Assembly: GCF_003412455.1 (NCBI RefSeq)
Contig: NZ_QTJU01000003.1
Span: 248,001 to 312,000 of the forward strand
DNA length: 64,000 bases
From: Deminuibacter soli
Lineage (GTDB): Bacteria > Bacteroidota > Bacteroidia > Chitinophagales > Chitinophagaceae
Direction of reading: 5' to 3'
Shown: positions 42,434-52,043 of the stretch, piece by piece
How positions within the stretch are numbered: position 1 is the first letter of the stretch
How the letters are laid out: each line of letters starts with the position of its first letter
Position numbers and translations under genes: made by a program
Notes under the pieces: generated by a model
What the model saw: the letters and a program-made list of their open reading frames with translations, nothing else
The model's database searches: none
Told to the model about the DNA's origin: nothing

Positions 42434-44308
42434 TCAGCGTTGCAGTTCGTAGATGAGAATGGTTTGGGCGGGTATATCGTTGGTGGGCTGCATGTTGAAT
42501 AAATTGTTGTTGAGTACGTCTTTTACTTTGGTGAAGCCTTTTGTACGTTCGGCATAATCAGCAAAGGCGAAACTGCGGGTTTGGTCTGTCGCGTTGAGTA
42601 TGCACATGATAGTTTGGGTGGACGTATACCTGAAGTATACATACAGCCCATTGTCAGGCAGGTACTGCATTAACTGGCCGTTGGTGAGTGCGGGTGAGTT
42701 TTTGCGGTAGTTGGCCAGTGTGCGGGTGTATTGCTGCACGGCTTTTTCATCATCACTTAAACCCGCGCCGGTAAAGGCACTACGGGCATCTCCGGGAAAG
42801 CCGCCGGGAAAATCGAGGCGTACCCAGCCATCGGGATTGGAGATGCCTTTCATCAATATTTCGGTACCATAATACATTTGCGGAATACCACGGGCTGTAA
42901 GCAGCCAGCCGATACCTGCTTTCTGCCTGGCTACATTCTCTTTTACCTGCGAATAAAAACGGCTCATGTCATGGTTATCAAGAAACACCACGTTGCGCAT
43001 GGGATTCACATACAGGAAATCGTTGCTGAGGGTGTTGTATAATTTAAATACCCCGTCTGTCGCATCTCCCGCCAGCGCTGCATTAATGCCGTTGAAATTG
43101 CACTGGAAATCTACCACGCCCTGCAGGTTACTTTTAAACGGTGTTTGAATAGTATTGGCTGCAAAATATGCCTGGTTGGCAGTGCTGCCTACCCAGGCTT
43201 CACCAAACATGGTCATGCGCGGGTATTCTTTTATCAACGCCTGGTTGCAGCGATTCATAAAAGGCAGGTCGTTGTAAATATAAGTATCGATACGCCAGCC
43301 GTCTACCCCGAATTGTTCTACACTCCAGATGGCATGTTGTATAAGGAAGTTGGCTACATACGGGTTCTGTTGGTTGAGGTCGGGCATTTCGGGTGTAAAC
43401 CAGCCGTCTGTCGTGATCTTTTTGTCAGCAGCAGCGCCATGCGGGTCAAACACAGGCTGGTCTTTAAAACTGGTTTGCGTATACTTCGGCCATTGGTGCA
43501 GCCAGTCCGGTGCAGGCGGATCCTGTACCAGGAAATGATACAGCCCCACATGATTGTACACGGCATCCTGTATCAGTTTCATGCCGCGTGCGTGCAGTGA
43601 ATCACTCAGGCGCAGGTAAGCATCTGCCCCGCCCAGCCTGGGTTCTATGCTGTAGTGATTGGTGAAGGCATACCCGTGTTCGGTACGGTTGGGCATATCG
43701 TTTTCAATAACAGGTGTCATCCATACAGTGGTAACACCCAGCTGCTGCAGGTAGTCGAGGTGGTTGATGACACCCTGCAGATCGCCGCCATGCCGCAGGA
43801 AAATAGAATCCCTGTTTAAAGACTGGTCACGCATACCCGGCACACGGTCATTGGCTGTATCGCCATTGCTGAAGCGGTCGGGCATCAGCAGGTAAATAAA
43901 ATCAGCTGAAGTAACCCCTTTCGCATAGCTGGTGCCATTGCCTTTCCTGCGTGGCTTTAAAGGCCATTGCACGGCATGGGCTTTACCATTGCTGATGAAT
44001 TCAATTGCAGGGATGCCTGGTTTGGCTGCTGCGGTAATGCTAATATCGGCCAGCAGATATTTGCCATTCTGTACTTTGTGTACACCGGTGAGTGTGATGC
44101 CGGGATAGTTGATGCGCACGGTTTCACTGCTGAAGCCATCGTACCCGCCCTTAATCAGCAACTGCAGTTTGTTGTATTGCATGCCTGCCCACCAGTTGCC
44201 CGGGTAAACAGTAGCATAGGCGGATTGTGCAGCCACATGCAGCTGTAGTAAACAGCCTATCATCAGCACCGTGAGGTGTCTATAGTTTAAATGGTTGAAT
44301 GGTTTCAT
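42434..44308 (-). CDS. GH13 alpha-amylase-family enzyme (SusA/neopullulanase-like), exported
   Basis: A 624-aa protein with a signal peptide (cleaved after VAAQ, about residue 28). An N-terminal starch-binding-like domain (residues 30-125) is followed by the GH13 barrel: DFIYLLMPDRFSNGDTANDRV, DAVYNHVGLYH (region I), VDGWRIDTY with nucleophile Asp near 337, FGEAW with acid/base Glu near 368, and VVFLDNHDMSR near 443. It is expected to cut starch, pullulan or cyclomaltodextrins in the periplasm, like SusA. Next gene upstream is a sugar transporter (17-bp gap). The first ten codons lie in a low-complexity repeat (CCATTCAACCATTTAAAC). Confidence 0.9.
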   Translation of the reverse strand: MKPFNHLNYRHLTVLMIGCLLQLHVAAQSAYATVYPGNWWAGMQYNKLQLLIKGGYDGFSSETVRINYPGITLTGVHKVQNGKYLLADISITAAAKPGIPAIEFISNGKAHAVQWPLKPRRKGNGTSYAKGVTSADFIYLLMPDRFSNGDTANDRVPGMRDQSLNRDSIFLRHGGDLQGVINHLDYLQQLGVTTVWMTPVIENDMPNRTEHGYAFTNHYSIEPRLGGADAYLRLSDSLHARGMKLIQDAVYNHVGLYHFLVQDPPAPDWLHQWPKYTQTSFKDQPVFDPHGAAADKKITTDGWFTPEMPDLNQQNPYVANFLIQHAIWSVEQFGVDGWRIDTYIYNDLPFMNRCNQALIKEYPRMTMFGEAWVGSTANQAYFAANTIQTPFKSNLQGVVDFQCNFNGINAALAGDATDGVFKLYNTLSNDFLYVNPMRNVVFLDNHDMSRFYSQVKENVARQKAGIGWLLTARGIPQMYYGTEILMKGISNPDGWVRLDFPGGFPGDARSAFTGAGLSDDEKAVQQYTRTLANYRKNSPALTNGQLMQYLPDNGLYVYFRYTSTQTIMCILNATDQTRSFAFADYAERTKGFTKVKDVLNNNLFNMQPTNDIPAQTILIYELQR

Positions 44309-44325
44309 GGTTCAATGGTTGATGG

Positions 44326-45792
44326 TTAGCTTACCACCGGCTTTACCAGCTTTTCCTGTTTGATGCGGATGGCGCCTGCATCGTATACAAATAGTACACA
44401 GATGGCTGCGCAGATCATGCAGAAGCCTGCCAGCACAATGGCATAGATGGGTTGGTTGCCGTATAAATGTTTTACAATAGGCCCGCCAAAGATGCCGTTG
44501 ACTATTTGCGGCAGGGTGATAAAGAAATTAAAGATGCCCATGTAAATGCCCAGTTTACCTGCAGGTATGGAACCCGATAATATTACGTAGGGCATGGCGA
44601 GTATGCTTGCCCAGGCCAGTCCCACGCCTATCATGGACACTTTCAGCATTGCGGGATCTTTGATAAAGTAAATGGAAATCAGTCCCGCACCACCTGCCAG
44701 CAATGAAATGGCATGTGTGGCCCTGCGGCCAATATAACGCGCCAGTACAGGCAGCAGCAGGGCATAACCTGCCGCTACAAAGTTGTAAATGCCAAAGGCT
44801 GAGCCAACCATATTACCGGCATCATTATAGGTGACAGATTTGGTATCGCTGGCTGGCAAACCGTATACATGCGTGGCTACGGCATCGGTGGTAAATACCC
44901 ACATGCTGAAGAGCGCGAACCAGGAAAAAAATTGCACCAAACCCAGCTGCCGCATGGTTCTGGGCATATTGCGGAAGTCTTTAAAAATGCTTTTAAGTCC
45001 TGCTTCCTTTGCAGCTGCATCGGGTTTGCCATGATAGCGTTCATATTCAGCAGGCGGGTATTCTTTGCTAAAGAAAACAGTAACGAGTATGGCAGCCACA
45101 AAAATGATAGCGCCGATGTAAAACGAGTAGCGTATGTTGTTGGCAACGCCTGAGCTGTCTGCCACCTGTGAGCCTGCTTTGGCCAGCCATGCCTGCCAGC
45201 CGCTTTCACCTGCATGGGCTGCATAGCGTTTACTGAGGTCTGCCATAAACGAAGGCAGCGCAGAGCCTGCAACGGCACCTACACCTATCAAAAAGGTTTG
45301 TATGGCAAATCCCCTGGTGCGCTGTGCATCGGGCAGGTTATCGGCCACCAATGCTCGAAAGGGTTCCATAGCAATGTTGAAAGAGGCGTCCATTACCATT
45401 ACCATACCTGCACCTATCCATAAAGCCGGGATAATGCCTGCCATTGCGCCTGAGTTGGGTAAAAAAGCAAGGGCCGTGGCACTGAGCAATGCACCGGTTA
45501 AAAAGTAGGGTTTGCGTCGGCCAAGGCGGTTCCAGGTATGGTCGCTGTAATGGCCAATAATGGGTTGTATAATCATGCCTACCAGGGGCGCTACAATCCA
45601 GAACATGGGCAGCTCATCAACATTGGCACCAAACGAACGCAATATGCGGCTGGTATTGCCATTCTGCAAGGCAAAACCGAACTGTATTCCTAAAAATCCG
45701 AAACTCATGGTGAATATCTGTAACAATCGCAGCCTGGGTTTGGCTGCTGCAGGTGCCAGCGCAGACGCGGGTGCAGGGGCAGGATGTGACAT
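44326..45792 (-). CDS. MFS sugar transporter, SLC45/maltose type
   Basis: A 488-aa protein with 12 predicted membrane helices after an Ala/Pro-rich cytosolic start. The pattern FGFALQNGNTSRILRSFGANVDELPMFWIVAPLVGMIIQPIIGHYSDHTWNRLGRRKPYF is typical of sucrose/maltose transporters of the SLC45 type. In Bacteroidota such genes accompany starch-utilisation enzymes. It is co-transcribed with the GH13 gene (17-bp gap, same strand) and probably imports the products. No SusC/SusD pair is near, which is unusual for this phylum. Confidence 0.83.
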   Translation of the reverse strand: MSHPAPAPASALAPAAAKPRLRLLQIFTMSFGFLGIQFGFALQNGNTSRILRSFGANVDELPMFWIVAPLVGMIIQPIIGHYSDHTWNRLGRRKPYFLTGALLSATALAFLPNSGAMAGIIPALWIGAGMVMVMDASFNIAMEPFRALVADNLPDAQRTRGFAIQTFLIGVGAVAGSALPSFMADLSKRYAAHAGESGWQAWLAKAGSQVADSSGVANNIRYSFYIGAIIFVAAILVTVFFSKEYPPAEYERYHGKPDAAAKEAGLKSIFKDFRNMPRTMRQLGLVQFFSWFALFSMWVFTTDAVATHVYGLPASDTKSVTYNDAGNMVGSAFGIYNFVAAGYALLLPVLARYIGRRATHAISLLAGGAGLISIYFIKDPAMLKVSMIGVGLAWASILAMPYVILSGSIPAGKLGIYMGIFNFFITLPQIVNGIFGGPIVKHLYGNQPIYAIVLAGFCMICAAICVLFVYDAGAIRIKQEKLVKPVVS

Positions 45793-45820
45793 GGCAATCG
45801 TTTAATGACATTAAAATACA

Positions 45821-45848
45821 AAAAAACATCCGGGTACGGATGTTTTTT
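45821..45848 (-). terminator. Terminator of the glgA-glgC operon
   Basis: AAAAAACATCCG / CGGATGTTTTTT perfect stem with a 4-base loop, about 60 bp after the glgC stop on the reverse strand. Confidence 0.92.
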
Positions 45849-45903
45849 AGCTGCAAGCTTCTAGCCGATAGCTTGTTGGCGATAAGCCGCCTTCGGCGAT
45901 GTG
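45849..45903. repeat. AGCTGCAAGC-type low-complexity words
   Basis: TAGCTGCAAGCTTCTAGCCGATAGCTTGTTGGCGATAAGCCG. Relatives lie at 15732-15765, 39506-39540, 51498 and 51639, always in spacers. Confidence 0.5.
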
Positions 45904-47193
45904 TTATATCATAAAACCGTCGTGGAGTACGGCGCCTTTTTTTACTACTACGATGCCATCTTTGATGGTGTAGAGCGGGTGGTCACTGTCTTCGAGGTGA
46001 TCGCCGCCGTTGATGCGTACATCGTTGCCTATGCGGCAGTTTTTATCGAGTATGGCCCTGTTGATATAACAGCGTTCCCCTACGCCAATGCGCGGTATGC
46101 CTTTTTTATCGTTCTCTGCAATTTGTTCGAGTGTTTCGTAAAAATCGTTCCCCATTACATAGGTATTGAGTATGGATGAACCTGCACCTATGCGGGCACG
46201 GATGCCGATAACACTGTTCTCTACACGGTTGGCCATAATGATGGAACCATCGGAGATCACTGTTTTTTCGAGCACTGAACCGCTGATTTTAGCAGGCGGC
46301 AGCATGCGGGCGCGACTGTAAATGGTTTTGGCATCATCGAACAGGTTAAAGGGCGGTATATCCTGTGCAAGGGCCAGGTTGGCTTCGTAGAAAGAATAGA
46401 TATGGCCGATATCTTCCCAGTAACCATCGTACTGCGAGCTGATCACTTTGTATTTCTCAATACAATGCGGGATGATCTCTTTACCAAAATCGGTATAATC
46501 GGGATATACTTCGTTGAGTATTTCTGTGAGTACATGCCTGTTGAAAATGTAGATGCCCATAGAAGCCAGGTATACCCTGCCTTTGGCATGCATTTCTTCA
46601 CCGGTATCGCTTACCCAATCGGGCAGCAGGTCTTTCTTGGGCTTTTCAATAAAGGAAGTGATGTAGTGTTCATCATTTGCCTTCAGGATACCGAAGTCGG
46701 ATGCCTCCCTTTCTGCAACGGGTATGGTAGCGATGGAAATATCCGCGCCTTTTTCCTGGTGGTTCATCACCATCTCCATAAAATCGATCTGGTACAGCTG
46801 GTCACCGCTGAGGATGAGCACATACTCGAAATCGAAATTGTAGATATGGCGCAGCGACTGCCTTACAGCATCTGCTGTACCCTGAAACCATCCCGGGTTA
46901 TCGGGTGTTTGTTCTGCAGCGAGGATGTCTACAAATCCCTGGCTGAAGGCACCGAAGTGATAGGTGTTTTTAATGTGTTTGTTGAGTGAGGCAGAGTTAA
47001 ACTGCGTCAGCACAAACATGCGGCTGATTTCAGAATTGATACAGTTACTGATGGGAATGTCTACGAGGCGGTATTTGCCTGCAATGGGCACCGCGGGTTT
47101 TGATCTGCTGGCGGTTAGCGGGTAAAGGCGGGTTCCGGCGCCTCCACCGAGAATTACAGCAAGCACACATTTGTTAATATTGATTTTAGCCAT
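45904..47193 (-). CDS. glgC: Glucose-1-phosphate adenylyltransferase
   Basis: A 429-aa ADP-glucose pyrophosphorylase, the committed step to glycogen. N-terminal catalytic domain: VLAVILGGGAGTRLYPLTASRSKPAVPIAGKYRLVDIPISNC and NPGWFQGTADAVRQSL. C-terminal left-handed beta-helix: RARIGAGSSILNTYVMG, RIGVGERCYINRAILDKNCRIGNDVRINGGD. Gap to glgA is 12 bp, same strand, so one operon. Highly conserved in length and motifs. Confidence 0.97.
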   Translation of the reverse strand: MAKININKCVLAVILGGGAGTRLYPLTASRSKPAVPIAGKYRLVDIPISNCINSEISRMFVLTQFNSASLNKHIKNTYHFGAFSQGFVDILAAEQTPDNPGWFQGTADAVRQSLRHIYNFDFEYVLILSGDQLYQIDFMEMVMNHQEKGADISIATIPVAEREASDFGILKANDEHYITSFIEKPKKDLLPDWVSDTGEEMHAKGRVYLASMGIYIFNRHVLTEILNEVYPDYTDFGKEIIPHCIEKYKVISSQYDGYWEDIGHIYSFYEANLALAQDIPPFNLFDDAKTIYSRARMLPPAKISGSVLEKTVISDGSIIMANRVENSVIGIRARIGAGSSILNTYVMGNDFYETLEQIAENDKKGIPRIGVGERCYINRAILDKNCRIGNDVRINGGDHLEDSDHPLYTIKDGIVVVKKGAVLHDGFMI

Positions 47194-47205
47194 AACCTTA
47201 TTTTA

Positions 47206-48624
47206 TTAGGGTTTAATACTTTGATACACGTTGATATATTGTTGTACGGAATTTTCCCAACTGTGGTCTATTGACATCATATGCTGCCGCATCCAATGCA
47301 GGTGTTCTTTATCGGCGAAGGCTTCTACGGCGCGGTTAACCGAGTAGGTAACGTCTCCTACACTGGCATGGTTGAACCGTATGCCCCAGCCCTGCCAGTC
47401 GCCCATATCGGTAACGGTATCGCGTAAACCGCCGGTATTGCGCACCATAGGTACCGTACCATACTTCATGGCATACATCTGGTTCAATCCGCAGGGCTCT
47501 ACCCTGCTGGGCATCAGCAGGAAATCGGCGCCTGCATAAATGCGGTGGCTCAGGGCTTCATCGTAACCGATAAATACATTGTAATTGCCGGGGAAATGTC
47601 CCTTCAGCTGGTTCAGCTGCCACTCTATGTGTGGCTCGCCGCTGCCGAGAATCAGGAAGTTCACTTTTCCCTGCATACTGTACAATGCCGACAGTATAGC
47701 ATCAGGCAAAATATCGGCCGCTTTTTCTCCAACCAAACGACCGATAAAGACAATCAGTGGGTTTTGTTCGTCGAGTTCAAATTCGGCGCAGAGGCTTTTT
47801 TTACTGGCCGCCTTGCCTTCTTCAACAGTATCGGGGTTATAACCGGTGCTAATCATTGGGTCGGTTGCGGGATCCCATACTTCGGCATCGATGCCGTTGA
47901 GGATACCCACACATTTTCCTTTTTCATATTCAAACAATGCCTCCAGGCCGTTGCTCATGTATTTCAGCTCGTCCAGGTAACTCCAGCTTACGGTGGTTAC
48001 TTTCCAGGCGCAGCGTATGCCGCATGCCAGCGGGTTAATGGTGTTTTTCCATTCCAGCAGGCCACCTTTCCAGGGATCCCATGCGGGTATGTAATTGCTT
48101 TTGTCCCAACCCATCCAGCCCTGGTACTGTGCATTGTGTATGGTGAGTACCGTGGGCACATTGGCCAGGCGGTTGTACTCATAACAATGCTGTATCATAA
48201 ACGGGATCATGGCGGTGTGATGATCGTGGCAGTGGATTACGTCGGGTTTGTGTTCCCAGTGGTTAATCCAGTTAATGACAGCTACCTGGAAGGCCATAAA
48301 ACGTTCGGTATCGTCGTGGTAGCCATAAATGCGCTCACGGTCAAGCAATCCGTTAATATCTACAAGGTAAAGATCAAAACCGAGTTTCCGGGTTTTCTCC
48401 CGGATAATTGTAAAATCGAACCAATAGTCGCCGATATGGGTACGGCCTTTAAAGTCTACATCAAACTGGTTCTGGTAAAGAAATTTGGTACGGTACATGG
48501 GCATCACCACTTTGCTCTGGTGACCCATTTTGTTCTGGTATTTGGGCAGGGCTCCTACTACATCCCCAAGACCACCGGCCTTGGCTACAGGGTAACATTC
48601 CGCGCTTACATGCAATATTTCCAT
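47206..48624 (-). CDS. glgA: Glycogen synthase
   Basis: A 472-aa GT5 enzyme adding glucose from ADP-glucose to glycogen. N-terminal MEILHVSAECYPVAKAGGLGDVVGALPKY holds the KxGGL ADP-glucose motif in the form KAGGLGD. C-terminal VFIGRLVGEKAADILPDAI and LLMPSRVEPCGLNQMYAMKYGTVPMVRNTGGLRDTV contain the E-x7-E-like catalytic region. It is first in the glgA-glgC operon and divergent from the FucP-like transporter. Confidence 0.97.
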   Translation of the reverse strand: MEILHVSAECYPVAKAGGLGDVVGALPKYQNKMGHQSKVVMPMYRTKFLYQNQFDVDFKGRTHIGDYWFDFTIIREKTRKLGFDLYLVDINGLLDRERIYGYHDDTERFMAFQVAVINWINHWEHKPDVIHCHDHHTAMIPFMIQHCYEYNRLANVPTVLTIHNAQYQGWMGWDKSNYIPAWDPWKGGLLEWKNTINPLACGIRCAWKVTTVSWSYLDELKYMSNGLEALFEYEKGKCVGILNGIDAEVWDPATDPMISTGYNPDTVEEGKAASKKSLCAEFELDEQNPLIVFIGRLVGEKAADILPDAILSALYSMQGKVNFLILGSGEPHIEWQLNQLKGHFPGNYNVFIGYDEALSHRIYAGADFLLMPSRVEPCGLNQMYAMKYGTVPMVRNTGGLRDTVTDMGDWQGWGIRFNHASVGDVTYSVNRAVEAFADKEHLHWMRQHMMSIDHSWENSVQQYINVYQSIKP

Positions 48625-48780
48625 GTGTTAAAGCTATATCAAGAGTGTGTGTTATACAAGTTAAGTACCAAATTATTATACACTTAAAGCACCAGAAAAG
48701 TTTTTCATAGGGCAAAATGTGTTTACTTTACGCATTATTTTCACCAACTACACTCATTATTAAAGACAGTTTTGTTTGTC

Positions 48781-50415
48781 ATGAACCAACCAACGAATCA
48801 AAAAACCAACGGCGGTGCACTGGCTACATTGGTACTGGTATTCTTTTTCTGGGGCTTTTTAGCAGCATCTAACGGTATTTTTATCCCCTTCTGTAAATCC
48901 CATTTCGGACTTAATCAATTACAATCACAGCTGATTGATTCTTCATTTTACGGAGCGTATTTTATCGGCTCGCTGGTACTGTACCTGGCTTCTACGCGTA
49001 TCGGGTATGATATCCTGAATAAGATTGGTTATAAAAAAGGTATCATTTACGGTTTGCTTATTTCCATCATCGGCGCCTGCTGCATGATACCGGCCGTTCA
49101 ATCCGGTCAGTATGCATTGATACTCGGTGCCTTTTTTATCATCGCCCTCGGCTTTTCCCTGCAGCAAACAGCGGCTAACCCGTTTGCCATTGCGCTGGGC
49201 AGTCCTGCCACAGGTGCACACCGGTTGAGCCTGGCAGGTGGTGTTAACTCACTGGGTACAACCATTGGCCCCATCATTGTAACGCTGGTAATTTTTGGCA
49301 CTGTTGCGGCAACAGACGAGCAGAAAGCCAATGCCTCACTCGGCAGCATCAATACATTATACATCATATTAGCGGCGGTGTTCCTGCTGGTAACAGGTAT
49401 TTTCGCGATTGCCAAAATGCCGCGTGTAAACAGCGACGAGCCGTTTGAAACCACCAGCAAAGCTACGCGCGCCATGCTGGGTATTACCGGTGTGGTAGCA
49501 GCAGCCATTGTAGTGGGTTATTTTTTACCTGATGAAAGCGCTTCTGCCAATGCCAAGCTGTACAAATTCATTTTGCTGCTGGCGATTGTGATCGGCGTTA
49601 TCGGCATACTGGTAAGCGCCAACAAATCGGCTGAACGCAACCATGATGGCTGGGGTGCTATGAAATACCCGCAGCTGGTACTGGGTATGATTGGCATTTT
49701 TATGTATGTGGGCGTGGAAGTAACCATCCAGAGTAACCTGGGTGCCTTGCTGAAACTCGATTCATTCGGTGGTTATGACGAATCTAAAATATCACACTTT
49801 GTTTCCCTGTACTGGGGCAGCTTAATGATTGGCCGGTGGACGAGCGCCATTACGGTGTTTAACTTTAAGCCAGGCGTTAAAAAGATCATGACCGTGGTAG
49901 TGCCTTTCGTGGCATTCGGCGTGGTATTGCTGGTAAACCATATCAGCGGTAACAATGTAAGTGACCTGTACATGTATGCCATTTGCGTAGCTGTACTGAT
50001 TGTTGCCAACTTTATTGCAGAAGAAAAACCTGCCAAACTGTTGCTGGTACTGGGCGTGCTCGGTGTTATTGCCATGCTGGTTGGTTTAAGCTTCACGGGC
50101 AGGGTTGGCTTATATGCCTTCCTGAGCGGTGGCCTGGTATGTTCTATTATGTGGCCCAGCATTTTTGCACTGGCTGTTACCGGCCTGGGCAAATACACCA
50201 GCCAGGGTTCTGCATTCCTGATTATGATGATCCTGGGCGGCGCTATTATTCCGCCATTACAGGGTAGTCTTGCAGACATGCTCGACATTCACACATCCTA
50301 TATAGTGCCTGTATTCTGTTTTGCCTACATGATATTCTTTGCGTGGAAAGTAAGCCAGATATTGAAAAAACAGGGCATTGACATTAACAACATATCGTCT
50401 GAAGGCGGTCACTAA
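48781..50415 (+). CDS. FucP-like MFS sugar transporter
   Basis: A 544-aa protein with about 12 to 14 helices; ATG at 48781 is preferred over a TTG nine bases upstream. It matches the FucP/glucose-galactose transporter type: [44 protein letters not shown], the [32 protein letters not shown] signature, and a late [16 protein letters not shown]. The sugar is likely glucose, galactose or a disaccharide. It is followed after 47 bp by a glucokinase-like kinase, supporting hexose uptake and phosphorylation. Confidence 0.88.
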   Translation: MNQPTNQKTNGGALATLVLVFFFWGFLAASNGIFIPFCKSHFGLNQLQSQLIDSSFYGAYFIGSLVLYLASTRIGYDILNKIGYKKGIIYGLLISIIGACCMIPAVQSGQYALILGAFFIIALGFSLQQTAANPFAIALGSPATGAHRLSLAGGVNSLGTTIGPIIVTLVIFGTVAATDEQKANASLGSINTLYIILAAVFLLVTGIFAIAKMPRVNSDEPFETTSKATRAMLGITGVVAAAIVVGYFLPDESASANAKLYKFILLLAIVIGVIGILVSANKSAERNHDGWGAMKYPQLVLGMIGIFMYVGVEVTIQSNLGALLKLDSFGGYDESKISHFVSLYWGSLMIGRWTSAITVFNFKPGVKKIMTVVVPFVAFGVVLLVNHISGNNVSDLYMYAICVAVLIVANFIAEEKPAKLLLVLGVLGVIAMLVGLSFTGRVGLYAFLSGGLVCSIMWPSIFALAVTGLGKYTSQGSAFLIMMILGGAIIPPLQGSLADMLDIHTSYIVPVFCFAYMIFFAWKVSQILKKQGIDINNISSEGGH

Positions 50416-50462
50416 TTTTGTTTAAGCAAGCAATCAAGCAATAAACCAGAATTTTTTTTACT

Positions 50463-51437
50463 ATGTCTGTTCCCGTTTCACAACAGTTGGCTATCGGAAT
50501 TGATATTGGCGGTACCAACAGCGTATTTGGCATTGTCGACAATCGTGGAGATATTCATTATCGCGGCGCTATCTCTACAAAAACACACGCAAAGGTGGAG
50601 GATTATATCGAGGAGTTGTACCAGGCCATAGCTCCTGCTATTGCCGAGGTAGGTGGCAAAGAATACATCAAGGGTATTGGTGTGGGCGCGCCTAACGGCA
50701 ACTACTACACCGGCTCTATTGATTATGCACCCAATCTTCCCTGGCGCGGTATTATTCCGCTGGCTTCTTTAATCCAGGATAAGTTCGGTTTTCCCGCAGC
50801 ACTTACCAACGACGCCAATGCAGCTGCAGTAGGCGAAATGATGTATGGTGCTGCCAAGGGTATGAAACACTTTATCGTGATTACCCTGGGTACAGGTGTA
50901 GGCAGCGGTATTGTCATTAACGGGCAGGTGGTATACGGTCACGACGGTTTTGCGGGTGAACTGGGTCATACCATTATTGTTCCCGGCGGCCGCAAGCACT
51001 GGAGTACCGGCGCTGAAGGCTCTGTAGAAACTTATGCCTCTGCAACCGGTGTTCGTTTAACGGCACTGGAACTGCTCAATAAATACGAGCACCAGGACAG
51101 CGTACTGCGCAATTTCCCCGTAGCTGAAATTGACAGCCGCGTGGTGTATGATTGTGCCGTACAGGGCGATGCCATTGCCAACGAAGTATACCAGTTTACC
51201 GGTGAAATACTGGGTAAGGCACTGGCCAATTTCGTAATGTTCTCTTCGCCTGAAGCCATTATCCTGTTTGGTGGTTTGTGTAAAGCCGGCAAGCTGATTA
51301 TGGACCCTACACGCAAGCACATGGAAGAAAACCTGCTGCCTATTTTCCAGAATAAGGTGAAGCTGGTTTTCAGCGAGCTGAAAGAATCAGACGCTGCCAT
51401 TCTCGGCGCAAGCGCGCTGGTGTGGGAATTGAAATAA
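50463..51437 (+). CDS. ROK-family glucokinase-like sugar kinase
   Basis: A 324-aa ROK kinase. ATP motif AIGIDIGGTNSVFGIV (residues 11-26), catalytic Asp in LTNDANAAAVGE, GTGVGSGIVINGQVVYGHDGFAGELGH with the usual GH. The ROK zinc signature CxCGxxGCxE is degenerate: residues 176-190 read GRKHWSTGAEGSVE with His and Ser instead of the cysteines. In ROK enzymes these Cys bind zinc near the sugar. Placed with a FucP-like transporter, so glucose phosphorylation is likely. The missing cysteines should be noted before trusting family models. Confidence 0.85.
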   Translation: MSVPVSQQLAIGIDIGGTNSVFGIVDNRGDIHYRGAISTKTHAKVEDYIEELYQAIAPAIAEVGGKEYIKGIGVGAPNGNYYTGSIDYAPNLPWRGIIPLASLIQDKFGFPAALTNDANAAAVGEMMYGAAKGMKHFIVITLGTGVGSGIVINGQVVYGHDGFAGELGHTIIVPGGRKHWSTGAEGSVETYASATGVRLTALELLNKYEHQDSVLRNFPVAEIDSRVVYDCAVQGDAIANEVYQFTGEILGKALANFVMFSSPEAIILFGGLCKAGKLIMDPTRKHMEENLLPIFQNKVKLVFSELKESDAAILGASALVWELK

Positions 51438-51460
51438 CATTCCGGTTATTTGTTGATATG

Positions 51461-51497
51461 ATCCGCAGGTTGAGTATTCGGCCTGCGGATTTTTCTT
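51461..51497 (+). terminator. Terminator after glucokinase
   Basis: ATCCGCAGG ... CCTGCGGAT hairpin followed by TTTTTCTTTT. Confidence 0.9.
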
Positions 51498-51691
51498 TTA
51501 GCTGCGGGCGGTGAGCTTGTTAGGGATGGTACCCGCCTGCGGCGGTGGTGCCAGGGCAGGTTTGAAGGTTTAAGGGTTTAACGTTTAAAGTAGCAGACAG
51601 CGACGATTCCTGGGTTTGATACTTGCTAAGATCACAATAGCTGCAAGCTGATAGCTGCCTGGTTTTAACCCGCCTCCGGCGACAAGTGTAA

Positions 51692-51763
51692 TACTCGCTT
51701 AGATAGTCTCGACTGTCGATGTCTCGATTCTCGAAATTGGTACGCGCTTAGATCACTCACGGC
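51692..51763 (+). repeat. Dispersed intergenic repeat family A, copy 7
   Basis: ACTCGCTTAGATAGTCTCGACTGTCGATGTCTCGATTCTCGAAATTGGTACGCGCTTAGATCACTCACGG, the most regular copy. It ends exactly where a family B element begins. Confidence 0.85.
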
Positions 51764-51865
51764 TCAATGCCGTTTAATTAAGCGTGATTGATATTTTTTA
51801 CCGCAAAGAACACAAAGAGAAAACCCACAAAGTTCACAAAGAGGTTGTTTACTAAATGACATTGA
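51764..51865 (+). mobile_element. Family B miniature element, copy 2 (102 bp)
   Basis: Left end TCAATGCCGTTTAATTAA; right end TTTACTAAATGACATTGA. Core words ACCGCAAAGAACACAAAGAG and CCCACAAAGTTCACAAAGAGG. It sits between two family A copies. The flanking 8-mers CTCACGGC and CTGACGAA match at only 5 of 8 positions, so any target duplication is decayed or absent here. Confidence 0.65.
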
Positions 51866-52043
51866 CTGACGAAAAGTACCCGCTCAGATAGTCTCGACTG
51901 TCGATGTCTCGATTCTCGAAATTAGTACTCGCTTAGATCACTCACGACTGACAACTCACGACTGACGAAAAGTACCCGCTCAGATAGTCTCGACTGTCGA
52001 CGTCTCGATTCTCGAAATTGGTACTCGCTTAGATCACTCACGC
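51866..52043 (+). repeat. Family A copies 8 and 9 in tandem (96-bp period)
   Basis: Two units from GACTGACGAAAAGTACCCGC at 51864 and 51960: each reads CAGATAGTCTCGACTGTCGA, GTCTCGATTCTCGAAATT, GGTACTCGCTTAGATCACTCACG. They end against the 3' end of the pnuT gene. Confidence 0.88.

Noticed and set aside
47545-48687. Long 380-residue frame on the forward strand opposite glgA
   Set aside because: It runs antisense to an unmistakable glycogen synthase. Composition is Phe/Val/His-heavy as expected for a shadow frame. No motif or start context.
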